Assembly (NCBI GenBank): GCA_902521805.1
Contig: CABYTL010000002.1
Coordinates: 109,674-173,673 of the forward strand
Reading direction: 5' to 3'
DNA: 64,000 nt
Source of the DNA: an uncultured Pelagibacteraceae bacterium
GTDB taxonomy: Bacteria > Pseudomonadota > Alphaproteobacteria > Pelagibacterales > Pelagibacteraceae
The position numbers and the translations under genes are program-made. Below the pieces are notes generated by a model. It did not search any database. It was not told where the DNA came from and was given only the letters and a program-made list of their open reading frames with translations. This document shows, in pieces, positions 21,460-31,546 of this stretch (positions are counted from its first letter, which is position 1; each line of letters opens with the position of its first letter).

Positions 21460-22278
21460 TTAATTTAAACTTTTTAAAAATGATTTAAGAGCTTTAACGA
21501 GGTTTTCGTCGTACTCCATCATATGATTGTCATGTTTAGTGAAATAAGAATATTTTGGTTCATTAGCTTTTTCATAAATTTTTTTTCCCATAAAAAATGG
21601 AACTATTTGATCAGCCTCACCATGCATTATTAAAATTGGAATTTCTATATTCTTAATTTTACTTTTATTATCAAATTTGTCTTTTAACAATAAACTTACA
21701 GGAATATATGGATAAAATGTTTTAGCTGCATCAATCATAGAAGTAAAAGGTGTTTCCAACACAACGCCAGCAAAGTTTTTATTTTGTGACAAATGAGTTG
21801 CTACACCAGTTCCTAATGACTCACCATAAATAACGATGTTTTCTTCTATGACACCTTTTCTAACTAGCCAATTTATTCCACTTCTCCCATCTTCATAAAG
21901 GCCTTTCTCAGATGGTTTCCCTTTATTACCACTGAAACCTCTCCAGGCAATTATTAGAAAATTAACATCCATTTTATTGAAATGGTTTAATTTATGAATT
22001 CTATTTTCAAGAGAACCAGCATTTCCATGAAAAAATAAAATCGTTTTATATTTTTGTAAGTCTTTTTCGTGAAACCAGCCCAATAATTCAATATTATCCT
22101 TTGTATTAATTTTTACTTTTTCAATTGGAACTGACATTTGATCGCCAGAATAATTATTTTCATTCGGGTGATATAATAAATTTCTCTGATAAAAATATAA
22201 AAAAACTAAAACTAAAAAATAAACAAAAATAACTATTTGAAAAAATAACAACAAATTATTCCTAAACTTTTTTAACAT
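21460..22278 (-). CDS. Alpha/beta hydrolase, N-terminal TM anchor
   Basis: FFHGNAGSLENR, YGESLGTGVA nucleophile elbow, HGEADQIVP. Confidence 0.85.
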   Translation of the reverse strand: MLKKFRNNLLLFFQIVIFVYFLVLVFLYFYQRNLLYHPNENNYSGDQMSVPIEKVKINTKDNIELLGWFHEKDLQKYKTILFFHGNAGSLENRIHKLNHFNKMDVNFLIIAWRGFSGNKGKPSEKGLYEDGRSGINWLVRKGVIEENIVIYGESLGTGVATHLSQNKNFAGVVLETPFTSMIDAAKTFYPYIPVSLLLKDKFDNKSKIKNIEIPILIMHGEADQIVPFFMGKKIYEKANEPKYSYFTKHDNHMMEYDENLVKALKSFLKSLN

Positions 22279-23167
22279 TTTTTTTCTTTGCTAAGTATAT
22301 GCCAAAAAACACCAAGATCGTTCCAATGAAATGATAATTTTCAAATTGTTCATCAAATAAAAAATATCCGTAAATTGCTCCATAAACTGTAAAAACATAA
22401 AGAGTGAATCCTGTTAAAGACGCACCTAATTTTTTTTGAGCAACAGTATAAAGTGTAAAAGCTATTATTCCTGGTGAAATAGCAGCAAAAATTACCCAGA
22501 AGTAAAATTCAGGTATAAAAACAGTTTGTTTATAAAATATTTCTTCACCAACATAGAATGGTAATAAACTTAAAGCTCCAAAAAATGATATTAAAGTAAA
22601 TCTTTCAAAAATTTTAAGTTCTGAATTCCAGTAAAATAAATAAATAGAATATAATGCCCATCCGATTGCGGCAGCCAACATCCATAAATCACCAATAGTA
22701 AATTGTAAATTAATTAGTAAATTTAAATCTCCTTTTATAATAATTATAAAAACACCTATCAAACATGCAATTAATCCTATTATTTTTGTAAAATTTATTT
22801 TTTCATGAAAGAAAAAGTATGAAATCAAAATTATAAATACAGGTGAAGATGTATAAATAATTCCCATATTCGTTACAGTTGTAGTTTCGCCTGCCAAAAA
22901 TGGAAAGGCTCCGCATACACCACATCCCATTAAGCCTAAAAAAAATAATTTTTTATATTCTTTTTTAATGATCTTAAAATTTTTTTTTAATGTTATGTAT
23001 GTAAAAGGTAATAATATTAAAAAAACTAGTGTCCATCTCCAAAATGCTAAAGAAATTGGAGGAACAAATTCAACACCACCTCTAGCTACAACTAGATTTG
23101 ATGCCATAAAAATAGGCTGAATAAATAAAAGTGAAAATGCAAAAAGATTATTAGCTTTCATGCGCAA
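22262..23167 (-). CDS. EamA/DMT family transporter
   Basis: 301 aa, ~10 TM, duplicated EamA architecture. Confidence 0.85.
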   Translation of the reverse strand: MRMKANNLFAFSLLFIQPIFMASNLVVARGGVEFVPPISLAFWRWTLVFLILLPFTYITLKKNFKIIKKEYKKLFFLGLMGCGVCGAFPFLAGETTTVTNMGIIYTSSPVFIILISYFFFHEKINFTKIIGLIACLIGVFIIIIKGDLNLLINLQFTIGDLWMLAAAIGWALYSIYLFYWNSELKIFERFTLISFFGALSLLPFYVGEEIFYKQTVFIPEFYFWVIFAAISPGIIAFTLYTVAQKKLGASLTGFTLYVFTVYGAIYGYFLFDEQFENYHFIGTILVFFGIYLAKKKNVKKV

Positions 23168-23186
23168 TGATTTTCTTTTAGATTAT

Positions 23187-23363
23187 TTATTTATTATCAA
23201 AGAAGGCTTCATACAACATCATAAAGATTGCAATACCCATTAAAATATAGACTGGCAATACGTCAAAGAAACCTATCATTGAAGATCTAGTTAATGTGAA
23301 TGCAAGGCCAACTAAAAAGACTATTGCAAGTAAAGATCCTAAAAACGTCGTAAACTTTTGCAT
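23187..23363 (-). CDS. Small two-TM membrane protein (58 aa), below the ORF-track cutoff
   Basis: MQKFTTFLGSLLAIVFLVGLAFTLTRSSMIGFFDVLPVYILMGIAIFMMLYEAFFDNK; fills the gap between DMT transporter and amidase on the same strand. Confidence 0.65.
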   Translation of the reverse strand: MQKFTTFLGSLLAIVFLVGLAFTLTRSSMIGFFDVLPVYILMGIAIFMMLYEAFFDNK

Positions 23364-23364
23364 T

Positions 23365-24690
23365 TTAATTATTACATTCCTTTTCTAACCAATTAGCAAC
23401 CCCTAAAAATCTATGATCATCATAACGATCTCCTATTAGCTGCACTCCTAATGGTAAATTATCTTCACCTTCAAGTAGTGGAAGAGAAATACAGGGTGTT
23501 CCTAAATAAGACCAAACTTTATTAAATTCTGCTGTTCCAGTACTTTTCAACCCTTTAGGTGCTACACCAGGACTAGAAGGCGATAATACACCATGGTAAT
23601 CTTCAAATACTTCTTGATAAGACTCGTAACTTCTTTTTTTAAAATCAATTGCCTCAGCATATTCTTTTGCTGAATACTTATTGCCTTTAGTTATAGCAGT
23701 TTGCATATATTTTGATAATTTCGCTTTATATTTTTTAAAGTACATTGCAAAATTATTGGCCAAATCTGTTTCGTGAATAATTTGATGATATTTATGAATA
23801 TCTTTAAAATATAAGGGAGTGTCAAATACCTCAATATTTTTAAATGACTTAATAAAATATTCAAAGGACTCCCTAGACTTTTTATCAATTATCTTCCAAT
23901 AATCTGACTTATAAAAAATGAACTTAGGTTCATATGCTGGGCCTTTTTTTGTTTCTTCTAAAATATTTTCAGCTGAATAGTAAATAGTTGCTGGATCATG
24001 ATGATCTTTTTTAATTAAAACCTTTGCTAGTAATGCTACATCTTCAACAGTTCTTCCAAATATACCCATATGATCTAAAGAATATGAAGTTCTCAAAACA
24101 CCATTTCTTGAAATTAAACCATAAGTTGGTTTATATCCGACAACGCCACAGTAAGAAGCGGGTCTTATAACTGATCCACCTGTTTGTGATCCAATAGAAA
24201 GAGGTGCCATAAGAGAGGCAACACATGCAGCTGAACCACTAGATGAACCTCCTGGCGTCCTTGAATAATCATTAGGATTGGTTGTTTTTGGTGGTCCAAG
24301 ATAAGCCAATTCTGAGGTAGCTGTTTTGCCCATTACAATAGCGCCAGCAGAATATAAAAGTTCAACTATCTCGGCATTTTGAGAATAAGATTTACCTTTT
24401 CTTATTGGCGTGCCACACTCCGTTGGCATATCAACAGTTCCAATTATATCCTTTAAAGCTATCGGAACTCCGTGCAATAAGCCCACCGGTTTTCCTGATT
24501 TTCTATGTTCATCTGCATCTGCAGCTTTCTCCAATAAAACTTTTTTATCAAAGTGAGCCCATGCTTTAATATCTTTTTCAAATTTACTTATTCTTTCGAT
24601 ATATTTTTCACAAATTTCAACAGAGCTTAAATGACCTTCTTTAATTTTTAAGGCCATCTCTTCCACACTTAACGATAATATATCAATCAT
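23365..24690 (-). CDS. Amidase (amidase signature family)
   Basis: GLLHGVPIALKDI, RTPGGSSSGSAACVA, IGSQTGGSVIRPASYCG. Confidence 0.92.
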   Translation of the reverse strand: MIDILSLSVEEMALKIKEGHLSSVEICEKYIERISKFEKDIKAWAHFDKKVLLEKAADADEHRKSGKPVGLLHGVPIALKDIIGTVDMPTECGTPIRKGKSYSQNAEIVELLYSAGAIVMGKTATSELAYLGPPKTTNPNDYSRTPGGSSSGSAACVASLMAPLSIGSQTGGSVIRPASYCGVVGYKPTYGLISRNGVLRTSYSLDHMGIFGRTVEDVALLAKVLIKKDHHDPATIYYSAENILEETKKGPAYEPKFIFYKSDYWKIIDKKSRESFEYFIKSFKNIEVFDTPLYFKDIHKYHQIIHETDLANNFAMYFKKYKAKLSKYMQTAITKGNKYSAKEYAEAIDFKKRSYESYQEVFEDYHGVLSPSSPGVAPKGLKSTGTAEFNKVWSYLGTPCISLPLLEGEDNLPLGVQLIGDRYDDHRFLGVANWLEKECNN

Positions 24691-24693
24691 TTT

Positions 24694-26055
24694 TTAGTCT
24701 GCAAATAATACATCTGGCAGCCACAAAGCAATTCCAGGGAACATGTACATCAAAAACATTCCAAATATAACTATACCCAAAAATGGCATGATTCCTTTAA
24801 ATATTTCTAATAATTCAACATTAGTTTTTTGAACTCCTTTTAAATAATAAGCTGACATAGCCATTGGGGGAGTTAAAAATGAAGTTTGTAAATTTAATGC
24901 AATTAACATTGCAAAAAAATATGGATTAACATTAAATATTTCTAACAATGGTAAAAATATTGGTACAAATATGATTAGAATTTCTGTCCATTCCAAAGGC
25001 CATCCTAAAAGAAAAATTATTATTTGAGTTATTATTAAAAATTGCCATGTAGTTATATTTATTGATGTAAAGAAATGTTCAAATACCTCATGACCACCTA
25101 AATAAGAAAAGACCGAAGAAAAAGTCCAAGATCCAATAAATAACCACATAATCATTGCAGTAGTTTTTGCTGTTAAAAAAACAGATTCTTTAAAATTTTG
25201 CCATTTAAGTGTTTTATAAAACCAAGATAAAATTATAGCACCAAAAGCTCCTGCAGCTGCAGCCTCTGCTGGAGTGGCAATCCCTGCCAAAATCGTACCA
25301 AGCACCAGCATTATCAAACCAAATAGAGGTACAAAAGAAACTAAAACTTCTTTTAAAATTTCTGCTCTCGGTGGAATATCTTCAGCTGGTGGTCGTGGAG
25401 CTATTGAAGGATTAAGCCATGCTCTAAAAACTGCATATCCAATATATAGTCCTGCTAACATTAATCCTGGAAAAATTGCAGCAGCAAATAATCTTAATGG
25501 TGATAATTGTGCAATGACAGAATAAACAATTAACATAATACTGGGTGGAATTAAAATTCCTAAGCAACCACCACTACAAATTATTCCTGATGCAAATTTT
25601 TTGTCATATCCTGCTTTTACCATCGCAGGCCAAGCTAATAAGCCCATCAAAGTTACGACAGCTCCAATAATTCCTGTCGCCGTAGAAAATAAAGTACATG
25701 TTATAAGAGCAGCTACAGCCATTGATGCTGGCAATTTGTGTGCAGCTAATCTTATTGCAAAAAATAGTTTTGCTACAATTCCTGCTCTTTCAACCAAATA
25801 TCCCATGAATAAAAAAAGTGGTACTGCGGTGAGAACATTATTATCCATGACAGTATAAGTATTTTTTACAAATAAAGAAAATATTCTATTATCAAAAAGA
25901 TGATCCATTAACACTGGATCGTAATATGCATAATACCCAAAACCTATCCCCATTGCCATTAAAGTAAAAGCTATTGGAAACCCCAATAGAACTGCAAATA
26001 GAAATACTCCCATCATTAAAATGGCAACTTCAGGATTTGTAAGACTAAATAACAT
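24694..26055 (-). CDS. TRAP transporter large permease (DctM)
   Basis: 453 aa; GCLGILIPPSIMLIVYSVIA, GFPIAFTLMAMG. Confidence 0.94.
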   Translation of the reverse strand: MLFSLTNPEVAILMMGVFLFAVLLGFPIAFTLMAMGIGFGYYAYYDPVLMDHLFDNRIFSLFVKNTYTVMDNNVLTAVPLFLFMGYLVERAGIVAKLFFAIRLAAHKLPASMAVAALITCTLFSTATGIIGAVVTLMGLLAWPAMVKAGYDKKFASGIICSGGCLGILIPPSIMLIVYSVIAQLSPLRLFAAAIFPGLMLAGLYIGYAVFRAWLNPSIAPRPPAEDIPPRAEILKEVLVSFVPLFGLIMLVLGTILAGIATPAEAAAAGAFGAIILSWFYKTLKWQNFKESVFLTAKTTAMIMWLFIGSWTFSSVFSYLGGHEVFEHFFTSINITTWQFLIITQIIIFLLGWPLEWTEILIIFVPIFLPLLEIFNVNPYFFAMLIALNLQTSFLTPPMAMSAYYLKGVQKTNVELLEIFKGIMPFLGIVIFGMFLMYMFPGIALWLPDVLFAD

Positions 26056-26629
26056 TATTCTTATCCTCCTCTTGTGAAGTTCTCATTAAAATTTTATCTG
26101 TCTCTTCAGCAACAACCATTCGTGAAGGCCAAATACCAGTTTTTATACAAATTATTGATCTGAATACTTCACTTAATCCCTGAATAATTAACATAACACC
26201 AGCAGCAGGGATCATAGATTTTACCATATAAATTTGAATTTGGGCCGGACTACTCCAGCTAGTTTCTTTAATTTTCCAAGCTTGTGCTGCGTACTCATAA
26301 CCATAAAATGCTAGAGCTATAACCCCTGGAAAAAAGAAAATAAAATAAAGTACTAAATCTATCCATGCCTGAGTTTTTTGGCTAAACAATCTATAAATTA
26401 CATCTCCTCTTACATGAGCTTCAGTTGCAAGACAGTAAGCGCCTGACATCATTAATATAGCTCCATACATCTGCATACTAAAATCAAAATTCCATAACGT
26501 TGGCTTATTGAAAGCATAAGCCATTACCACTTCGTAAACTGTCCCTCCCATTAAAATAACAATACACCAACTAAAAGCTTTACCCATTGAGGTGCTTAAT
26601 GTATCTGCAAATCTTATATAGGATTCCAT
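26045..26629 (-). CDS. TRAP transporter small permease (DctQ)
   Basis: 194 aa, 4 TM, EAHVRGDVIYRLFSQKTQAWIDL. Confidence 0.9.
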   Translation of the reverse strand: MESYIRFADTLSTSMGKAFSWCIVILMGGTVYEVVMAYAFNKPTLWNFDFSMQMYGAILMMSGAYCLATEAHVRGDVIYRLFSQKTQAWIDLVLYFIFFFPGVIALAFYGYEYAAQAWKIKETSWSSPAQIQIYMVKSMIPAAGVMLIIQGLSEVFRSIICIKTGIWPSRMVVAEETDKILMRTSQEEDKNNVI

Positions 26630-26660
26630 TATAATTTATAAGTATAGTAATTCTCGATAA

Positions 26661-26688
26661 AAAAAAAGGGGGTTTTAAACCCCCTTTT
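26661..26688 (-). terminator. Stem-loop with U-tract between TRAP dctP and dctQ (attenuating terminator)
   Basis: Minus strand AAAAGGGGG-TTTAAAA-CCCCCTTTTTTTTTT. Confidence 0.8.
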
Positions 26689-26710
26689 GTTTAAATAAAT
26701 TTAAAGTTAA

Positions 26711-27868
26711 TTAAATTTTAACTTTTCCAATTGGACCAAACTCATTTTCATAAGCCAATTTGTAGTTCGGTTGATTCATCAACAGATACTTCATTGTTCT
26801 TTTAGCGTATGCTTTCTGAGATGCGATAATTTTCTTAAAGAAAGGATCTTTCCCTGAAAATTCACCTACTATTTTGTCCCAACCTTTTAATTGTTCGGCT
26901 AAAATAGAATCAGATGTTTGGTAAACGTTTACTTTATGCTCGTTCATCAACTTAGCTAAGTCAGCTGAATATCTAACTAAAGCTTTGAAGTAGTTATCTG
27001 AGTTTGCAGCATAAGCAGCATTTTTCAAGATAGCTTGATGAGCAGGTGAAAGGCTATTGTATCTTTTTTTGTTCACCGGTATCTCAAACATTTCTTGAGA
27101 CTGGTGGAAACTACCTAAGTGATAGTGTTTAGATACGTCTTGCATTCCAAACTGTGAGTCTGATGTTGGGTTGTTAAATTCAGCAGCATCAATCAAACCA
27201 GTTTTCATAGCTGGTTGAATTTCACCACCTGGTAATTGTCTTACGACCATTCCCATAGCAGTTAAAACGTTAGTCGCTAGACCAACTGTTCTATACTTCA
27301 TTCCTTTAACATCAGATACTTTTGTTACGTTCTTTTTGAACCAACCAAAAGGCTGTGCCGGCATAGGCATGTGAAAAAAACCGATATAATCAAATCCCAC
27401 TTTAGCAAGAGTTTCATCATATAATTTTCTTCCTCCACCATATTCCATCCATCCCATTACTTCTTGAGATGACATTCCGTATGATGGACCAGTTCCAAAA
27501 AGTGAAGCGGCAGGGTTTTTACCATACCAGTATGCTGTTACCCAGTGACCCATATCAAGGTTACCGTCACTAACAGCTGCTCCTATTTCTGAAGTTTTTA
27601 CAACTGCTCCAACTGGTTGAAGATCAATCTTAAGTGAACCTCCAGACATTTCTTTAACCATGTTACAGTAGTCACCAGCCATTTCAAAAAAGATGTTAGC
27701 GCCTGAAGGCCAAGCAGCCTGCATCTTTAATGTTACATGACCATCTGCTCTTGCAATGTTAGGCATTGCAACTGTAGCTGCTGCAACAGCTCCAGCTTTA
27801 GCAGCGGTTTTAAAGAACTTACGTCTTGAAGATGTTTTGATCTTCAAGGATTTGTTTTCTTTTGTCAT
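26711..27868 (-). CDS. TRAP transporter substrate-binding protein, Tat-type signal
   Basis: SRRKFFKTAAKAGAVAAATVAMPNIARA Tat signal; DctP/TakP-like body; next to DctQM. Confidence 0.93.
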   Translation of the reverse strand: MTKENKSLKIKTSSRRKFFKTAAKAGAVAAATVAMPNIARADGHVTLKMQAAWPSGANIFFEMAGDYCNMVKEMSGGSLKIDLQPVGAVVKTSEIGAAVSDGNLDMGHWVTAYWYGKNPAASLFGTGPSYGMSSQEVMGWMEYGGGRKLYDETLAKVGFDYIGFFHMPMPAQPFGWFKKNVTKVSDVKGMKYRTVGLATNVLTAMGMVVRQLPGGEIQPAMKTGLIDAAEFNNPTSDSQFGMQDVSKHYHLGSFHQSQEMFEIPVNKKRYNSLSPAHQAILKNAAYAANSDNYFKALVRYSADLAKLMNEHKVNVYQTSDSILAEQLKGWDKIVGEFSGKDPFFKKIIASQKAYAKRTMKYLLMNQPNYKLAYENEFGPIGKVKI

Positions 27869-27881
27869 TATTTCTCCTCTA

Positions 27882-27897
27882 CTAGTTAATTAACTAG
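27882..27897. promoter_or_regulatory. 16-bp perfect palindrome in the dctP leader
   Basis: CTAGTTAATTAACTAG immediately upstream of the dctP RBS (GAGGAGAAATA). Confidence 0.45.
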
Positions 27898-27986
27898 AAT
27901 AATTTAAACATAGAATTTGATTAGAGTCTTTCTAAAAAAAGGCAGAGATGTCGCAAAAGTTGAATTTTATACAATCCAGAGTAGAA

Positions 27987-28940
27987 TTAGTTTACTTTAT
28001 TCCTAGAATTTCCCGTTTTAAAGAACTCGTCAATATTATCGATAGCTAAGTTTGCCATCGCAATTCTGGTGTCTTTAGTTGCGCTTCCTAGATGAGGTAA
28101 AATAAAAGCTGATTTTATTTTGTGATAACCCGGATTTAAATTTGGCTCATTTTTATAAACATCTAAACCAACTGCATAAATTTTCCTTCGATTTAATGCA
28201 TCGATCAATGCCTCATCCTCAATTATATCTCCTCTAGCAACATTAGTTATCACTGCTCCTTTTGGAAAATATTCAACTGTCTCTTTATTGATCATATTTT
28301 CAGTTTCTTTAGTAGCTGGACAACAGATAGATAGAACATCAGATACAGAGAATAAACTTTTTATATTATCATGATAAATAGCTCCCTGTTCCTTATCTTC
28401 ACTTAACTTTGAGCGATTGTGATAATGAATTATCATTCCTAATGATTTTGCTATCTTAGCTATTTTTTGACCAATTCTTCCCATGCCTAGAATACCTAAT
28501 CTTGTTCCAGTCAATTGTTTTCCTATCAAATAATCAGCAGACCATTTCCACCCACCTTCTCTAGCTGACTCTATTCCCTCGGCAACTCTCCTACAGGCGC
28601 CTAGTATTAAAAGCATTCCAATTTCTGCAGTGGCATCAGATAATACCTCTGGCGTATTTGTAACTGTGATGCCTCTTTTTTTTGCTGCTTCTAAATCAAT
28701 ATTACCAAAACCTACTGCAAAATTTGAGATGATCTTTATTGTATCAGGTAACTTGTCAATTATATCTTTGTCTAATTTTTCAGTCAAAGATGATAGAATT
28801 CCATCACAACCCTTACTCATCTCAATTATTCTTGATTGGGAATATAATTCATCATTAGAATTAAATATTGCTTCAAAAGTTTTTGAAGCTTTATCCTCAC
28901 TTTCCTTAATTAATTTTCGGGTTATCAAAATTTTTTTCAT
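27987..28940 (-). CDS. D-isomer-specific 2-hydroxyacid dehydrogenase (glyoxylate/hydroxypyruvate reductase type)
   Basis: LGILGMGRIGQKIAKIAKSLGM, VITNVARGDIIEDEALIDAL. Confidence 0.9.
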   Translation of the reverse strand: MKKILITRKLIKESEDKASKTFEAIFNSNDELYSQSRIIEMSKGCDGILSSLTEKLDKDIIDKLPDTIKIISNFAVGFGNIDLEAAKKRGITVTNTPEVLSDATAEIGMLLILGACRRVAEGIESAREGGWKWSADYLIGKQLTGTRLGILGMGRIGQKIAKIAKSLGMIIHYHNRSKLSEDKEQGAIYHDNIKSLFSVSDVLSICCPATKETENMINKETVEYFPKGAVITNVARGDIIEDEALIDALNRRKIYAVGLDVYKNEPNLNPGYHKIKSAFILPHLGSATKDTRIAMANLAIDNIDEFFKTGNSRNKVN

Positions 28941-28954
28941 GAGTTAATAGACTG

Positions 28955-30328
28955 TCAATCAAGATCAAATATTTTGCCTGGATTCATTATATTATTTCTA
29001 TCGATACCTCTTTTAATAGTTCTCATTAGTGCAATACAATCACCATGCTCTTTAAGTAAATATGCTTTTTTATGAAGTCCAACACCATGTTCTCCTGTAA
29101 TAGTTCCATTAAGTTCTAAAGTTTTATTAATCAACAAATCACTAAATTCCCTTATTTTATTATATATTCCCTCTTCTTTAGGATCATAAGGCAAAATTAC
29201 ATGAAAATTTCCGTCTCCTAAGTGACCAACCATAGGAGCTCTTAAACCAAGTTTTTTTGTTTCCACTTCAGCAAAATTTACACACTCTGTAATTTTTGAA
29301 ATTGGAAGGCATACGTCTGTTGAATAAACTCTTCCATTATTAATTAAAGCTTTAACAGAGTAGTAAACATCCCATCTTGCTTTCCAAAGTTTATTTCTTT
29401 CCTCCAAATCTTTAGCCCATTTAAACGAACTTCCATTATTATCGTTTGAAATTTCCTCAACAATTTTTATATTTTCTTTATTTGAAAGTTCTGAGCCATG
29501 AAACTCAAAAAAAAGCGTAGGCACTGCCTCAATATCTTTTAATTTTGAATAATTTATACTAATTTCCATTTGCTCTTGATTAAGCATCTCAATTCTTGCT
29601 ATGGGAACTCCATATTGAATTACTTGTTGAGCTGTTTGAACTGCCATTTCTAAAGATGGAAAATGACATACAGCGCTCATAATACTTTCCGGTATTGGAG
29701 ATAATCTTAACTGGATCTCGGTAATTATTCCTAAAGTGCCTTCAGAACCAATAAAAAGATTTGTTAAATTATAACCAGCTGATGTTTTTTTTGTTCTGCC
29801 ACCAGTTTTTATAATTTCACCATCTGGAAGTACAACTGTAAGACCAGTTATTGCAGTTTTCATAGTACCATATTTTACAGCCATTGTGCCTGAGGCTGAT
29901 GTTGAGGCCATACCACCAATTGCTGCATTTGCACCCGGATCGATTGGAAAAAAAACTCCATCCTCCCTTAAATACTCATTTAATTGTTCTTTGGTTACAC
30001 AAGCTTGAACTCTACAGTCAAAATCCTCAGCATTAACATCTAAAATTTTATTCATTTTCTCTAAAGAAATCGTAATACCTTTTTTATTACCAACAACGTT
30101 TCCTTCTAAAGAAGTGCCTGTCCCAAAAGGAACTACAGGTATTTTATGTTGATTACATAAGCTTAATATCTTTGAAACTTCTTCATTCGTCTCAGGAAAA
30201 ACTACTGCCTTAGATAAAATTGGATCATAAGTATCCTCACCTCTAGCATAATTAGCCCTAGTAGATTCAGAAGTTGAAAATCTACCATTAAATATCTTTT
30301 TTAATTCTGCTTGAACTTGTTCATTCAT
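28955..30328 (-). CDS. FAD-linked oxidase (D-lactate dehydrogenase / GlcD-like)
   Basis: PVVPFGTGTSLEGN, GSEGTLGIITEI, GHLGDGNFHVILP, GTITGEHGVGLHK. Confidence 0.9.
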   Translation of the reverse strand: MNEQVQAELKKIFNGRFSTSESTRANYARGEDTYDPILSKAVVFPETNEEVSKILSLCNQHKIPVVPFGTGTSLEGNVVGNKKGITISLEKMNKILDVNAEDFDCRVQACVTKEQLNEYLREDGVFFPIDPGANAAIGGMASTSASGTMAVKYGTMKTAITGLTVVLPDGEIIKTGGRTKKTSAGYNLTNLFIGSEGTLGIITEIQLRLSPIPESIMSAVCHFPSLEMAVQTAQQVIQYGVPIARIEMLNQEQMEISINYSKLKDIEAVPTLFFEFHGSELSNKENIKIVEEISNDNNGSSFKWAKDLEERNKLWKARWDVYYSVKALINNGRVYSTDVCLPISKITECVNFAEVETKKLGLRAPMVGHLGDGNFHVILPYDPKEEGIYNKIREFSDLLINKTLELNGTITGEHGVGLHKKAYLLKEHGDCIALMRTIKRGIDRNNIMNPGKIFDLD

Positions 30329-30367
30329 ATAAAAGAATATTAATAAAGATTAAAGGAAAAATACAGC

Positions 30368-31534
30368 TTATTTAGTTAGCATTTTCTTTATGTTTTCTAA
30401 TGCTTGTGAAATATTATCTCTAGAAGCAGCAAAACTAAATCTTACATAATTTTGGCAAGTTTCACCAAAAGCAGATCCGGGTACTATCGCTACTCCAGCT
30501 TCATGCATTGCTTTCCTAGCAAACTCTGCCCCATTCATTCCAGTTCCAATAACTTTTGGAAATGCATAGAAAGCTCCTCCGGGGAGACTGCATTCTACTC
30601 CTTCTAAGTCATTTAGACCTTTGTAGATTAAATCTCTTCTTTGTGTGAACTTTTCCATCATTTCATGGATTGAGTCATCTGGTCCATCTAATGCAGCAAT
30701 TCCAGCAAATTGAGCTGCAGCATTAACACAAGAGACACTATTAATTAATTGTTTATTGACATGTTCAACCAAATATTGTGGCCAAAAACTCCAGCCAAGT
30801 CTCCATCCTGTCATTGAATAGGCTTTACTCCATCCCTCTAATACTATTAATCTTTCTCTTAACTCAGGATAATTAAAAAATGTAGGCATTTCTTTTCCAT
30901 CAAAAATTTGTCTACTATAAATTTCGTCACTTAATATTGTTACATGAGGGTGTTTCTTCAAACCATCAGCCAAAACGTCAATATCTGCTTTTTCAACAAA
31001 GCTACCAGTAGGATTATTTGGATTTATCAAAATTAATAATCGAGTTTTGTCTGTGATAAGAGATAATATTTTATCAGGATTAAATTTTAAATCCTTATCC
31101 TCAGTTAAGTCATATGGAACTGAAGTTGAACCAGTGTAATTTATCATTGACTCATAAATCGGGAATGCTGGTGTAGGATGTATAATTTCTGCTCCTGGTT
31201 CACCAAAACATTGAATAGCATAATGCATTGTTGGTTTTCCACCTGGCATAATTAGAATTCTTTCGAAATCGATATCTACATTGTAACGTTTTTTTATCCA
31301 TCTAGTTACAGATTGACGACATTCAGGAATACCATTTGACATAACATATCCATGATGACCATCATCAAGAGCCTTCTTTGCTGCTTCTACGACATGTTTA
31401 GGAGTTTTAAAATCAGGTTGTCCTAATCCTAAATGAATCATTGGTTTTCCTTGGGCCTCTAATTTTTTTGCCTCGGCAAGAACAGTAAATGCCGATTCAG
31501 TTCCTAATCTTTCTAAACTTTTAGCTAATTTCAT
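30368..31534 (-). CDS. Class I/II PLP-dependent aminotransferase
   Basis: LINPNNPTGSFV, EGWSKAYSMTGWRLGW. Confidence 0.92.
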   Translation of the reverse strand: MKLAKSLERLGTESAFTVLAEAKKLEAQGKPMIHLGLGQPDFKTPKHVVEAAKKALDDGHHGYVMSNGIPECRQSVTRWIKKRYNVDIDFERILIMPGGKPTMHYAIQCFGEPGAEIIHPTPAFPIYESMINYTGSTSVPYDLTEDKDLKFNPDKILSLITDKTRLLILINPNNPTGSFVEKADIDVLADGLKKHPHVTILSDEIYSRQIFDGKEMPTFFNYPELRERLIVLEGWSKAYSMTGWRLGWSFWPQYLVEHVNKQLINSVSCVNAAAQFAGIAALDGPDDSIHEMMEKFTQRRDLIYKGLNDLEGVECSLPGGAFYAFPKVIGTGMNGAEFARKAMHEAGVAIVPGSAFGETCQNYVRFSFAASRDNISQALENIKKMLTK

Positions 31535-31546
31535 TTATACTACCCT

